The translations under genes and the position numbers were made by a program. Shown here piece after piece: positions 38,350 to 46,842 of a stretch of 64,000 bases of DNA; positions within the stretch are counted from its first letter, which is position 1, and each line of letters begins with the position of its first letter. The notes under the pieces were generated by a model. That model was not told the DNA's origin. It saw nothing but the letters and a program-made list of their open reading frames with translations, and searched no databases. The DNA lies in NCBI RefSeq assembly GCF_026013905.1, contig NZ_CP110257.1:2771001-2835000 (forward strand), written 5' to 3'. This DNA comes from Schlegelella aquatica. Lineage in GTDB: Bacteria > Pseudomonadota > Gammaproteobacteria > Burkholderiales > Burkholderiaceae_C.

Positions 38350-39429
38350 CTAAGCGCCCGACTGCGCACCCGGCCGCGCAGCGGCCCGAAGGCCGGGGCC
38401 CGCCCCGTCGGCGGCCGTCGGCGCAGAAGGCAGGCCACCCGTCGCCAGTCGCAGACGGGTGCGCCTCAGTTCCACGAAACGCCGCACCGCGTGCAGCATG
38501 TCCTCGTCGGTGGAGAGCTCGAGCGCATCCACCCCTGCATCCCCGAAGGCGATGCGCAACTGTTCCTCGCGCGCGGCCGCCGCCTCCTCGAAGCGGCGCC
38601 TGAAGCCGCGCCCGTGGGTGTCCACCAGCAACTGCTCGCCGGTCTCGGCATCCTGCATGACGAGCAGGCCGACGTCCGGCAGCTGGCGCTCCAGGGGGTC
38701 CACCAGACGGATCGCCAGCACGTCGTGCCGTTGCACGAGCCGCCCGAGCGCCGCCGTCCAGCCGGGCGGGCAGATGAAGTCCGAGACGACGAACACCATC
38801 GAGCGACGGCGGATCACCGCGTCGGCATGGCGCAGCAGCGCCCCGAGATCGGTGGGGCCCGCAGCGCCCCCCCGTGCCGATCGGCTCCGCTCGCCGCCGG
38901 ATGCGCGGCTCGGTGCCACGAGGCGGTGCAGCAACTGCAGCAAAGGCCCCCGGCCGGCGCGGGCCGGGACGACCGCCTCCACGTCACGGTCGTAGAGGAT
39001 CGCCCCCACCCGGTTGCCGTGGCTGCCGACGAGGCGACCGAAGACGGCCACCGCATCGACCAGCACGTCGCGCTTGGTGCGCCCGGCGGTCCCGAAGTCC
39101 ACCGAAGGACTCACGTCGAGCAGGAACCACGCGCTCGCCTCACGGTCCTGGTGGAACTGCCGCACGTAGGGGCTGCTCATCCGTGCGGTCACGTTCCAGT
39201 CGATGTGCCGCACGTCGTCGTGGTACTGGTACTCCCGCAAGTCGGCGAGGTCCAGCCCGAGCCCCCGGAACAGCGTGCGGTAGTCGCCCTCGAGCCAGCC
39301 GTCGAGGCGCCGCAGCACCGTCCACTCGAGACCGCGCAGCACGCGCTCGGCGTCGCGGGTGCGAAGCACCGCGGCCGGAGTGGCCGGCGGCGGCGCAGCT
39401 TCAGGCGGAGGCGGTTTCCGTCGCCACAT
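38350..39429 (-). CDS. DUF58 protein of the MoxR-VWA system
   Basis: A 359-aa soluble protein of DUF58, an inactive-VWA-like domain (WFLLDVSPSVDFGT and the early YQYHDDVRHIDWNVTAR are typical). DUF58 proteins are always found with MoxR ATPases. The ATG at 39429 is 29 bases inside the end of moxR, so the genes are translationally coupled. It probably bridges the ATPase and the VWA partner. Confidence 0.88.
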   Translation of the reverse strand: MWRRKPPPPEAAPPPATPAAVLRTRDAERVLRGLEWTVLRRLDGWLEGDYRTLFRGLGLDLADLREYQYHDDVRHIDWNVTARMSSPYVRQFHQDREASAWFLLDVSPSVDFGTAGRTKRDVLVDAVAVFGRLVGSHGNRVGAILYDRDVEAVVPARAGRGPLLQLLHRLVAPSRASGGERSRSARGGAAGPTDLGALLRHADAVIRRRSMVFVVSDFICPPGWTAALGRLVQRHDVLAIRLVDPLERQLPDVGLLVMQDAETGEQLLVDTHGRGFRRRFEEAAAAREEQLRIAFGDAGVDALELSTDEDMLHAVRRFVELRRTRLRLATGGLPSAPTAADGAGPGLRAAARPGAQSGA

Positions 39430-40423
39430 GGTTCTGCAGGGGCTTGGGCGGTGCCGGCAGCTTGTCGAGCACGCGTCGGATGATGTGATCGGCCGTGAGC
39501 GACTCGGCCAGCGCCTCGTACGACAACACCATGCGGTGCCGCAGCACGTCGGGCACGAGATCGACGATGTCCTCCGGCCACACGTAGGGCCGGCCACGCA
39601 ACAGCGCCAGCGCCCTCGCCCCTTCGATCAGGCAGATGCTGGCACGCGGGCTGGCGCCGAAGGTCAGATGACCCGCGATGTTCTGCAAGCCATAGCGCTG
39701 GGGAAACCGGGTCGCGGCCACGAGCTTGACGGCGTACTGCATCAGCGAGGGATCGACGTAGACCTTGCGGCACTCGCGCTGCAGATCCAGCAGTTCTTCC
39801 ATCGTGACTACGGGCCTCACGTCCACCGCGGCGCCGGTCACGCGTTGCACGATGACGAACTCCTCTTCCTCGCTCGGGTAGCCGACCAGCACCTTCATCA
39901 TGAAGCGGTCCACCTGGGCCTCGGGCAAGGGGTAGGTGCCTTCGGTCTCGATCGGGTTCTGCGTGGCCATCACCAGGAAGGGTTGGGGCACCCGGTGCGT
40001 TTCGCCGGCGATGGTGACCTGCCGCTCCTGCATCACCTCCAGCAGCGCACTTTGCACCTTGGCCGGCGCACGGTTGATCTCGTCGGCGAGCAGCAGGTGC
40101 GCGAACACCGGGCCGAGCGAGGTGGCGAACTCGCCCGTCTTCTGGTTGTAGATGCGCGTGCCGACCAGGTCCGCCGGGACCAGGTCCGGCGTGAACTGGA
40201 TGCGCTTGAAAGTGCCCTGCAGCGCTTGCGCGAGCGTCTTGACGGTGAGCGTCTTGGCCAGGCCCGGCACCCCCTCCACCAGCAGGTGCCCCTGAGCGAG
40301 CAAGGCCACCATCACCCGCTCGAGGAAGTGGTCCTGGCCGACGACGACCCGCTTGACCTCGTACAGCAGACGCTGCATGCGCTCGGCGACTTCGGCGGGT
40401 CGGGACAGTGCAGTGGGCTCCAT
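39401..40423 (-). CDS. MoxR-family AAA+ ATPase
   Basis: A 340-aa AAA+ chaperone-like ATPase. Walker A GVPGLAKT is at 51-58, Walker B is LLLADEINRAP, and the sensor segment is MATQNPIETEGTYPLPEAQ. MoxR proteins help mature or fold partner complexes, often with DUF58 and VWA proteins, as here. Upstream by 21 bases is a membrane-anchored serine protease. Confidence 0.93.
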   Translation of the reverse strand: MEPTALSRPAEVAERMQRLLYEVKRVVVGQDHFLERVMVALLAQGHLLVEGVPGLAKTLTVKTLAQALQGTFKRIQFTPDLVPADLVGTRIYNQKTGEFATSLGPVFAHLLLADEINRAPAKVQSALLEVMQERQVTIAGETHRVPQPFLVMATQNPIETEGTYPLPEAQVDRFMMKVLVGYPSEEEEFVIVQRVTGAAVDVRPVVTMEELLDLQRECRKVYVDPSLMQYAVKLVAATRFPQRYGLQNIAGHLTFGASPRASICLIEGARALALLRGRPYVWPEDIVDLVPDVLRHRMVLSYEALAESLTADHIIRRVLDKLPAPPKPLQNHVATETASA

Positions 40424-40444
40424 CGAAGCTCCTTCGGTGAGACG

Positions 40445-41404
40445 TCAGTGGGGAGGCATCCCGGCCGCCGCGGCCGCGTTCTCGATCGGCACAGCAAAGC
40501 CGATGCCGACGAAGACCCGGTGCTCGGTGGGGTTGAGAATGGCCGTCACGATGCCGACCACCTCGCCGTCCATCGTCACGAGCGGGCCGCCCGAACTGCC
40601 CGGATTGGCCGCCGCGTCGAACTGGATGAGGTTGGTGAGCAGGCGCTCGCCCTCGGGGGAGCGGAATTCCCGGCGCAGGCCCGACACCACCCCGGCACTC
40701 GCCGAAGGCCCGATGCCGAAGGGAAAGCCGACCGCGACCACCTGGTCACCCACCGCGAGATCGGCGGTCGAGCGCAGCGTGGCGGGCTGAGCATCGTCGG
40801 GCAGGTTGCGGGCCTTGATCACGGCCAGATCGTGCTCGGGCTGCGTGCCCACCACATCGGCCACCGAGGTGTGCCCGTCCTCGAAGACCACCTCCAGCCT
40901 CGGCGCAGCGACGACCACGTGCAAGTTGGTCAGCACCAAGCCCTGGTCGGCCACCAGCACGCCCGTGCCCACGCCCAACTGCTTCTGCTCGCCCTTGGCG
41001 TCCGGCACCGACAGCCCGCGCACCCGCACGACTGAGCGGCGGATCTTCTCGTACGCCTGGGCGGCGGGCGAAGGCAGCACCTGAGTCGTGAGCGTGTGCA
41101 GGACGGCTTGGTCGATGTCCTTCTGGGTGAGGGGTCGCGGCATCGGCCGCCAGCCCTGCGCCGCGAACGCGAGCATCACCGTCAGCACGAGCGCGGCGAA
41201 CGCCCAGCCCCACGGGCGCGGGGGCTGGCGGCGCGCGCCTGCGGGAACGGAGCTGCCCGGCGCGTCGTGCGAAGCGGGCCTCGCATCGGGCGCAGCGGAG
41301 GGGGGCGCGGGAGCCGCTGGCCCCGCGGGGGCCGCGCGCGCCGTCCCCGCCGCCGCCCTGGGTGGAGGGCGGGCACTGCTGCTGTAGAGCGCCCTCTTCG
41401 TCAT
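40445..41404 (-). CDS. Membrane-anchored trypsin-like serine protease (HtrA-like, no PDZ)
   Basis: A 319-aa protein with a Pro/Ala-rich cytoplasmic start, one membrane helix (about 66-83) and a periplasmic trypsin-like domain. The triad is His162 (LTNLHVVV), Asp192 (EHDLAVIK) and Ser271 (NPGSSGGPLV). There is no PDZ domain, so it differs from DegP/DegS. Start ATG 41404 (or GTG 41407) after GGGAG. It leads the moxR-DUF58-VWA operon and may degrade or process its client. Confidence 0.88.
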   Translation of the reverse strand: MTKRALYSSSARPPPRAAAGTARAAPAGPAAPAPPSAAPDARPASHDAPGSSVPAGARRQPPRPWGWAFAALVLTVMLAFAAQGWRPMPRPLTQKDIDQAVLHTLTTQVLPSPAAQAYEKIRRSVVRVRGLSVPDAKGEQKQLGVGTGVLVADQGLVLTNLHVVVAAPRLEVVFEDGHTSVADVVGTQPEHDLAVIKARNLPDDAQPATLRSTADLAVGDQVVAVGFPFGIGPSASAGVVSGLRREFRSPEGERLLTNLIQFDAAANPGSSGGPLVTMDGEVVGIVTAILNPTEHRVFVGIGFAVPIENAAAAAGMPPH

Positions 41405-41458
41405 CACCGCACTCCCGCGAAAGCACGAGCGGCCAGCGCGTGCTGGTCGCCGGGAGTC

Positions 41459-41474
41459 GTCGGCCTGGGCCGAC
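41459..41474. other. Inverted repeat in protease promoter region
   Basis: GTCGGCC and GGCCGAC separated by TG form a 16-base near-palindrome 55 bases upstream of the protease start. It may be an operator or a 5'-UTR hairpin. Confidence 0.35.
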
Positions 41475-41561
41475 CGGCTCTCGCCTCAACGCTAGCACGC
41501 CCGGCCACGCCGCGCAGCAACCAGCTGATAAAAAACCTCGGTGGCGACGGGGGCCGCGCGT

Positions 41562-41638
41562 GCCCTCTCGCAGCCCTCTCGCGGCCCTCTCGCAGCCCTC
41601 TCGCAGCCCTCTCGCAGCCCTCTCGCGGCCCTCCCGCG
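41562..41638. repeat. Seven tandem copies of an 11-bp unit
   Basis: Units GCCCTCTCGC plus A or G repeat head to tail seven times with only end-position and one internal change (the last reads GCCCTCCCGCG). The 11-base period is close to one helical turn, so all copies face the same side of the DNA. It lies in the 369-base gap (41405-41773) between the divergent protease operon and the small-protein operon. It is not a CRISPR: no spacers are present. Confidence 0.9.
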
Positions 41639-41773
41639 CACTCTGCGCGCCGCCCCGGCGTGTCGGAGGATTCCGACCCGCACAGGCTGCCGCCCCCGAC
41701 AGCTGCGACTGTGTGCTCGGTCCAGCATTGGCTGCAAGCAGCTCGGCGGCTGCACCGCCAAGGAGACCCCGAC

Positions 41774-41977
41774 ATGGCCAACGACAAGACCGACTGGCTC
41801 ACCGTCGCGCAGCGCTGGGTGGCACGCAGCCGTGCCGCCACCCCGCCCTCCCCCGCGAACGCCGCACCCACCGAGACCCCACCGCTCGGCTATGAGGCGG
41901 CCCATCCCCAGGTGCAACTCGCCCTGTGGGAAGAGGGCGTCGCGAGCGAGCGGCCCCAGCCAGGAGCGTGGCGATGA
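41774..41977 (+). CDS. Small protein of unknown function (67 aa)
   Basis: A 67-aa soluble protein starting MANDKTDWLTVAQRWVARSR, with a Thr/Pro/Ala-rich middle and an acidic Trp-containing end. AAGGAGA lies 7 bases before the start, which is a strong ribosome-binding site and the main evidence that it is real. No family is recognised. It overlaps the next gene by 4 bases (ATGA). Confidence 0.75.
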   Translation: MANDKTDWLTVAQRWVARSRAATPPSPANAAPTETPPLGYEAAHPQVQLALWEEGVASERPQPGAWR

Positions 41978-42351
41978 GGGGCCGCCTGTCGCGCGAACCC
42001 AGGCCCCGCCCTGCGCGCTGGCACGAGGCGGCGATCGCACGCGGCCTGCTGCCCCGCTGGAGCGAGCATCGCTGGGCCGCCGTGGCCGGGGCCGCCGCGC
42101 TGGTGACCTTCGCCGCTTATTGCCACGTCGTGCAAGGCGCGGTGGACCGCGCGGCTCGCCAGCAGCTCGCCAGCGAAGTGCGGGGGCAGCTGGCCGCGCG
42201 ATGCGCAGCCCTGCCGGAGGCCGAGAGCCGCGGCCTGTGCCGCGAGCGCGCCGCAGCGGGGATCGTGCCGCCCGAGCCGCCGCAGCCGCCGGTGGCCCTG
42301 GCGCAGTCGCGCCCTGGCACGCCGCCCCCCAATCTGGCGACACTGCGCTGA
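41974..42351 (+). CDS. Small single-membrane-span protein (125 aa)
   Basis: A 125-aa protein with a basic N-terminus (Arg-rich), one hydrophobic segment around residues 34-55 (AAVAGAAALVTFAAYCHVV) and a soluble C-terminal region with two Cys residues (positions about 76 and 88) and a Pro-rich tail. The N-terminus is predicted cytoplasmic. GGAG precedes the start and the 4-base overlap shows coupling to the 67-aa gene. No family is recognised. Confidence 0.7.
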   Translation: MRGRLSREPRPRPARWHEAAIARGLLPRWSEHRWAAVAGAAALVTFAAYCHVVQGAVDRAARQQLASEVRGQLAARCAALPEAESRGLCRERAAAGIVPPEPPQPPVALAQSRPGTPPPNLATLR

Positions 42352-42458
42352 GTCTTCGGGCCCGCCGCGGGCCGGCACGGGTGCGGGGAGGCCATCTCGC
42401 GCGGCAGGAGGCCCCGATGCGGACGCAGCTGTGCGGGGATGGCGGTCGCGCCGCCCGG

Positions 42459-42471
42459 TATAAACGCGGCA
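42459..42471 (+). promoter_or_regulatory. -10-like element placing transcription start at the amn ATG
   Basis: TATAAA (42459-42464) ends 6 bases before the amn ATG, so the transcript would start at or next to the A of the start codon. There is no ribosome-binding site. A -35 match is not evident. This suggests a leaderless mRNA. Confidence 0.45.
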
Positions 42472-43985
42472 TGTCACACCAAGCACTGCCCCTCGCCTCC
42501 TTCGAGCCGGCGCGCTATACGGACGCCGAGGCCGCCCTCCGACGCGTGATCGAGATCTACGAGCACTCGATAGCGAGCCTGCGTGACGCCCTGCGCCGCT
42601 TCGTCGCGGGCGAGTCGTTCGCCCAGCGCGTGCGGGCCTGCTACCCCTACGTGCGCGTGCGCACCGAGACAGTGGCGCGGGCCGATTCGCGCCTGGCGTA
42701 CGGCTTCGTGGCCGGGCCCGGCACGTACGAGACCACGCTCACCCGCCCCGACCTCTTCCGCAACTACTACCTCGAGCAGTTCGCCCTGCTGATCAAGAAC
42801 CACGGTGTGCCCATCGAGGTCGGCCTGAGCCAGCAGCCCATCCCGCTGCACTTCAGCCTCGCCGAGGACGACCACCTCGAGGGCTCCCTGCCCGCCGAGC
42901 GGCGCCTCCTGATCCGCGACCTCTTCGATCTGCCGGATCTGGCGACGATGGACGACGGCATCGCCAACGGCACCTACGAGCCGCTGGCCGGCGAGCCCTT
43001 CCCGCTGGCGCTCTTCACCGCGCCCCGGGTCGACTACTCGCTGCACCGCCTGCGCCACTACACGGGCACGGCGCCGGAGCACTTCCAGAACTTCGTGCTG
43101 TTCACGAACTACCAGTTCTACATCGACGAGTTCGTGAAGCTGGGCCGCGAACTGATGTCACGCGCGCCGAACCCCGCCGCGCCTGCCGACACCGACGACT
43201 ACATCGCCTTCGTCGAGCCGGGCAACGTCGTCACCCGCCGGGCGCAGCCCTTGACGGCCGAGGAGGAACTCTCCGGCGTGCCGCCGGCCCGCATGCCGCA
43301 GATGCCGGCCTACCACCTGGTGCGCGCCGACCACACCGGCATCACGATGGTCAACATCGGTGTGGGCCCCAGCAACGCCAAGACGATCACCGACCACATC
43401 GCCGTGCTGCGCCCTCACGCCTGGATCATGCTTGGCCACTGCGCCGGCCTGCGCAACAGCCAGCAGTTGGGCGACTACGTGCTCGCTCACGGCTACGTGC
43501 GCGAGGACCACGTGCTGGACGAGGACCTGCCCCTGTGGGTACCCATTCCGCCGCTGGCCGAGGTGCAAGTGGCGCTCGAGCGCGCGGTGGCCGAGGTCAC
43601 GCGGCTGGAGGGCTACGAGCTCAAGCGCATCATGCGCACGGGCACCGTGGCGAGCGTGGACAACCGCAACTGGGAGCTGCTGCCGCATCGCACGCCGGAA
43701 CGACGCTTCAGCCAGAGCCGCGCGATCGCGCTCGACATGGAAAGCGCCACCATCGCGGCCAACGGCTTCCGCTTCCGCGTGCCCTACGGCACGCTCCTGT
43801 GCGTGTCCGACAAACCGCTGCACGGCGAGATCAAGCTGCCCGGCATGGCCAACCACTTCTACCGGGAGCGGGTGGACCAGCACCTGCGCATCGGCATCCG
43901 CGCCGTGGAGATCCTGCGCCAGCAGCGCATGGACCGGCTGCACAGCCGCAAGCTGCGCAGCTTCGCCGAAGTGGCGTTCCAGTAG
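42471..43985 (+). CDS. amn: AMP nucleosidase
   Basis: This enzyme (504 aa) cleaves AMP to adenine and ribose 5-phosphate and helps control the adenylate pool. The N-terminal region precedes a C-terminal nucleoside phosphorylase-like domain with the motifs VNIGVGPSNAKTITDHIAVL, LGHCAGLRNSQQLGDYVLAH and ALDMESATIAANG (with the purine-binding Glu). Length is close to the E. coli enzyme. It ends exactly where the convergent Bug gene ends, with no spacer. Confidence 0.94.
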   Translation: MSHQALPLASFEPARYTDAEAALRRVIEIYEHSIASLRDALRRFVAGESFAQRVRACYPYVRVRTETVARADSRLAYGFVAGPGTYETTLTRPDLFRNYYLEQFALLIKNHGVPIEVGLSQQPIPLHFSLAEDDHLEGSLPAERRLLIRDLFDLPDLATMDDGIANGTYEPLAGEPFPLALFTAPRVDYSLHRLRHYTGTAPEHFQNFVLFTNYQFYIDEFVKLGRELMSRAPNPAAPADTDDYIAFVEPGNVVTRRAQPLTAEEELSGVPPARMPQMPAYHLVRADHTGITMVNIGVGPSNAKTITDHIAVLRPHAWIMLGHCAGLRNSQQLGDYVLAHGYVREDHVLDEDLPLWVPIPPLAEVQVALERAVAEVTRLEGYELKRIMRTGTVASVDNRNWELLPHRTPERRFSQSRAIALDMESATIAANGFRFRVPYGTLLCVSDKPLHGEIKLPGMANHFYRERVDQHLRIGIRAVEILRQQRMDRLHSRKLRSFAEVAFQ

Positions 43986-44978
43986 TCAGTCGGGCGTGAC
44001 CTTGGCGCGGCGGATCACCTCGCCCCACTTCCTCGTCTCGGCCGCGATGAACTCGTTGAAGGCCTGAGGCGATCCGCCCACCGGCACCGTGCCCATCGCT
44101 TCGAGCCGCTGGCGCACCTCGTCGCTGCGTACGATGCGGCCCACCTCGTCGGCCAGGCGCTGCACGATCTCGGCCGGCGTGCCGGCCGGCGCGATCATGC
44201 CGGCCCAGGTGCTGCCGGTGAAGCCGGCAATGCCCTGCTCGATGAAGGTAGGCACCTCCGGCAGCGCCGGCAGCCGCTTGTCGCTGGCGACGCCGATCAG
44301 GCGCACCTTGCCCTGCTTGCCGGGGCCGATCAGGCCCGAGGCCGCGTCGAAGAAGAGTTGGATCTGACCGCCGATGAGGTCCGTCAACGCCGCCGCGGCA
44401 CCCCGGTAAGGGATGTGGACCATGTAGGTGCCGGTCACGGCCTTGAGCAGCTCGGTCGTCAGGTGCGCCGCCGAGCCGTTGCCCGACGAGCCGAAGCTGA
44501 TCTTGCCGGGATGCGCCTTGGCATAGGCGATCAGCTCCTTCGCGGTCTTGAACGGCGCCTCGTTGTTCACGGCGGCCACCAGCGGCGACACGCCGATCAG
44601 CGATACGCCCGTCAGATCCTTCGCCGGATCGTAGGGCAGCTTGGGGTAGAGCGTCGTGTTGGCCGCATAGGCGGCGATCACCACCCCCAGCGTGTAGCCG
44701 TCTGCGGGCGCCTTGGCGACCGCGTCCACGCCGATGATGCTGTTGGCGCCCGCTTTGTTCTCCACGTGGACGGGCTGGCCGAGCCGCTGCTGCAGCCCCT
44801 GGGCGATGAGGCGGGCGGTGACGTCGGTGAACCCGCCGGGCGGGTACGGCACCACCACGCGAATGGGTTTGCCGGGCCAGCCGCCCTGGGCCTGCACCGG
44901 CAGCGCGAGCGCCGCGGCCCATCCGCCGGCGCATCGCAGGAAGGTCCGCCTCGCGGCGCGGCGTGCTTGTCGGTGCAT
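43986..44978 (-). CDS. Tripartite tricarboxylate transporter substrate-binding protein (Bug family)
   Basis: A 330-aa periplasmic binding protein of the Bug family, common in Burkholderiales. A basic N-terminus, hydrophobic signal and AlaGlnAla-type cut are followed by VVPYPPGGFTDVTARLIAQ and GSSGNGSAAHLTTELLK. CGGAGGACACGA precedes the ATG at 44978. No TctA/TctB permease is adjacent, so it is an orphan that may use a distant transporter. The ligand is unknown. Confidence 0.9.
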   Translation of the reverse strand: MHRQARRAARRTFLRCAGGWAAALALPVQAQGGWPGKPIRVVVPYPPGGFTDVTARLIAQGLQQRLGQPVHVENKAGANSIIGVDAVAKAPADGYTLGVVIAAYAANTTLYPKLPYDPAKDLTGVSLIGVSPLVAAVNNEAPFKTAKELIAYAKAHPGKISFGSSGNGSAAHLTTELLKAVTGTYMVHIPYRGAAAALTDLIGGQIQLFFDAASGLIGPGKQGKVRLIGVASDKRLPALPEVPTFIEQGIAGFTGSTWAGMIAPAGTPAEIVQRLADEVGRIVRSDEVRQRLEAMGTVPVGGSPQAFNEFIAAETRKWGEVIRRAKVTPD

Positions 44979-45165
44979 TCGTGTCCTCCGCTTCGGTTCC
45001 GAACGCCTCAGTCTAGGAAGCGCCCCACGCGCTGCCCATGCGAGCAAGTCCCCATGCCGGGCGTTCCGCATCGCGGGCCGGCGGCATCCCCTCGCGCGCA
45101 CAGGCGACACCCCGCCCGCCCATTGCGGCGCATACTGGGGGGTTTCCTGCGACGACCACGATCCG

Positions 45166-46710
45166 ATGAAGCTCCTCTCCGCCGACGAAGCCGCACGATT
45201 GATCCAACCCGGATGGACCGTGGTCACCGCCGGGTTCGTCGGCGCGGGCCACGCCGAGGCGGTCACCGCGGCCCTGGAGCGGCGCTTCCTGGCCGAAGGC
45301 CAGCCGCGCGAGCTCACGCTCGTGTACGCCGCCGGCCAGGGCGACAAGGGCCAGCGCGGGGTGAACCATTTCGGGCACGAGGGGCTCGTGCGTCGCGTGA
45401 TCGGCGGCCACTGGATCTCGGCCCCGCGCCTGGGCGAGCTGGTCGAGCGCAACGCGATCGAAGCCTACAACCTGCCACAGGGCGTCATCGCGCACCTGTT
45501 CCGCGCGATCGCGGGCGGCAAACCGGGCGTGGTCACCCGCATCGGCCTGCACACCTTCGTCGACCCGCGTCACGACGGCGCGCGGCTGACGGCCCGCAGC
45601 ACTGCGTCGGTGGTCGAGTTGGTGCACCTGGGCGGCGAGGAGCTGCTCTTCTACCCCTCGTTCCCCGTGCACTGCGCGCTGATCCGCGCCACCACCGCCG
45701 ACGAGCGCGGCAACCTCACGACCGAGCACGAGCCCTTCCACCAGGACCTGCTCGCCATCGCCCAGGCCGCGCGCAACAGCGGCGGGACCGTCATCGCGCA
45801 GGTCAAGCGGCTCACGCGCGCGGGCACGATGAACCCGAACCTCGTGCGCGTGCCGGGCATCCTCGTCGATCACGTGGTCGTCTGCGAGAACCCCGACGAC
45901 CACTGGATGACCTTCGGCGAAGCCTACAACCCGGCGTACACCGGAGAAGTGCGCGAACCCGAGCACGCCTTCGTCGCGCCGCCGCTGGACGTGCGCAAGA
46001 TCGTCCAGCGCCGCGCCTTCCTGGAGCTCGCCAAGCTGCGCGCGCCCGTCGTCAACCTCGGGGTGGGGATGCCGGCCGGCCTGGGGGTGATCGCGCGCGA
46101 AGAGCAGCACCGCGACTTCACGCTCACGGTGGAGGCCGGCCCCATCGGGGGCACGCCGGCCCAGTTGCTCAGTTTCGGCGCCAGTGCCAACCCCGAGGCC
46201 ATCATCGACCACGCGGCCATGTTCGACTTCTACGACGGCGGCGGCATCGACATCGCCTTCCTGGGCATGGCCGAGCTCGACCCCGAGGGCAATGTGAACG
46301 TGAGCCGCTTCGGTCGGCGGGTGGCGGGCGTGGGCGGCTTCATCAACATCAGCCAGTCGGCCCAGCGCGTCGTGCTCATGGGCACCCTCACGGCCGAAGG
46401 GCTCGAGGTGCGCGCCGGCGACGGCGAACTGCGCATCGAGCGCGAAGGGCGTGTGCCCAAGCTCGTGCCCCGGGTCGGGCACCTCAGCTTCAACGGTCGC
46501 TACGTGCGCAGCCTGGGCCGCGACGTGCTCTACGTGACGGAGCGGGCGGTGTTCGAACTGCGCGACGAGGGCCTGACGCTGGTCGAGGTGGCGCCCGGGC
46601 TGGACGTGCGGCGCGAGGTGCTGGACCGCTGTGCCGCCCCGGTGGCCGTGGCGCCCGATCTCAAGCTGATGGACCCGCGCATCTTCCGGGACCGCCCCAT
46701 GCGCGACTGA
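45166..46710 (+). CDS. Acyl-CoA:carboxylate CoA-transferase (fused alpha/beta)
   Basis: A 514-aa CoA-transferase in which the two halves of the family-I enzyme are fused, as in YdiF and propionate CoA-transferase. The catalytic Glu is in the motif TVEAGPIGG of the second half, and the first half holds the GxGxxG-like VTAGFVGAGHAEAV. It moves CoA between acyl-CoA and an acid such as acetoacetate, propionate or acetate. The acceptor cannot be told from sequence. Start ATG 45166 has no clear ribosome-binding site. Confidence 0.85.
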   Translation: MKLLSADEAARLIQPGWTVVTAGFVGAGHAEAVTAALERRFLAEGQPRELTLVYAAGQGDKGQRGVNHFGHEGLVRRVIGGHWISAPRLGELVERNAIEAYNLPQGVIAHLFRAIAGGKPGVVTRIGLHTFVDPRHDGARLTARSTASVVELVHLGGEELLFYPSFPVHCALIRATTADERGNLTTEHEPFHQDLLAIAQAARNSGGTVIAQVKRLTRAGTMNPNLVRVPGILVDHVVVCENPDDHWMTFGEAYNPAYTGEVREPEHAFVAPPLDVRKIVQRRAFLELAKLRAPVVNLGVGMPAGLGVIAREEQHRDFTLTVEAGPIGGTPAQLLSFGASANPEAIIDHAAMFDFYDGGGIDIAFLGMAELDPEGNVNVSRFGRRVAGVGGFINISQSAQRVVLMGTLTAEGLEVRAGDGELRIEREGRVPKLVPRVGHLSFNGRYVRSLGRDVLYVTERAVFELRDEGLTLVEVAPGLDVRREVLDRCAAPVAVAPDLKLMDPRIFRDRPMRD

Positions 46711-46842
46711 ACCCGCCCGGTGGCCGGGGCCGCGCCGGGGCGTTGCAGTCGTTCACTTGTGCCGCTTGCGCGCATCGCGTAACCTAGCCCGGCCTGCTGC
46801 CCGCGCACACCGCGAGCCCACAGCGCAGGCAAGGAGCGCGCG

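Noticed and set aside
41562..41638. Tandem repeats as a CRISPR array
   Set aside because: Units are 11 bp and contiguous with no spacers, and no cas genes are present.
41096..41773. A long plus-strand frame running from the protease gene into the 67-aa protein
   Set aside because: It reads through the protease antisense strand and the repeat array. The strong ribosome-binding site is at 41774.
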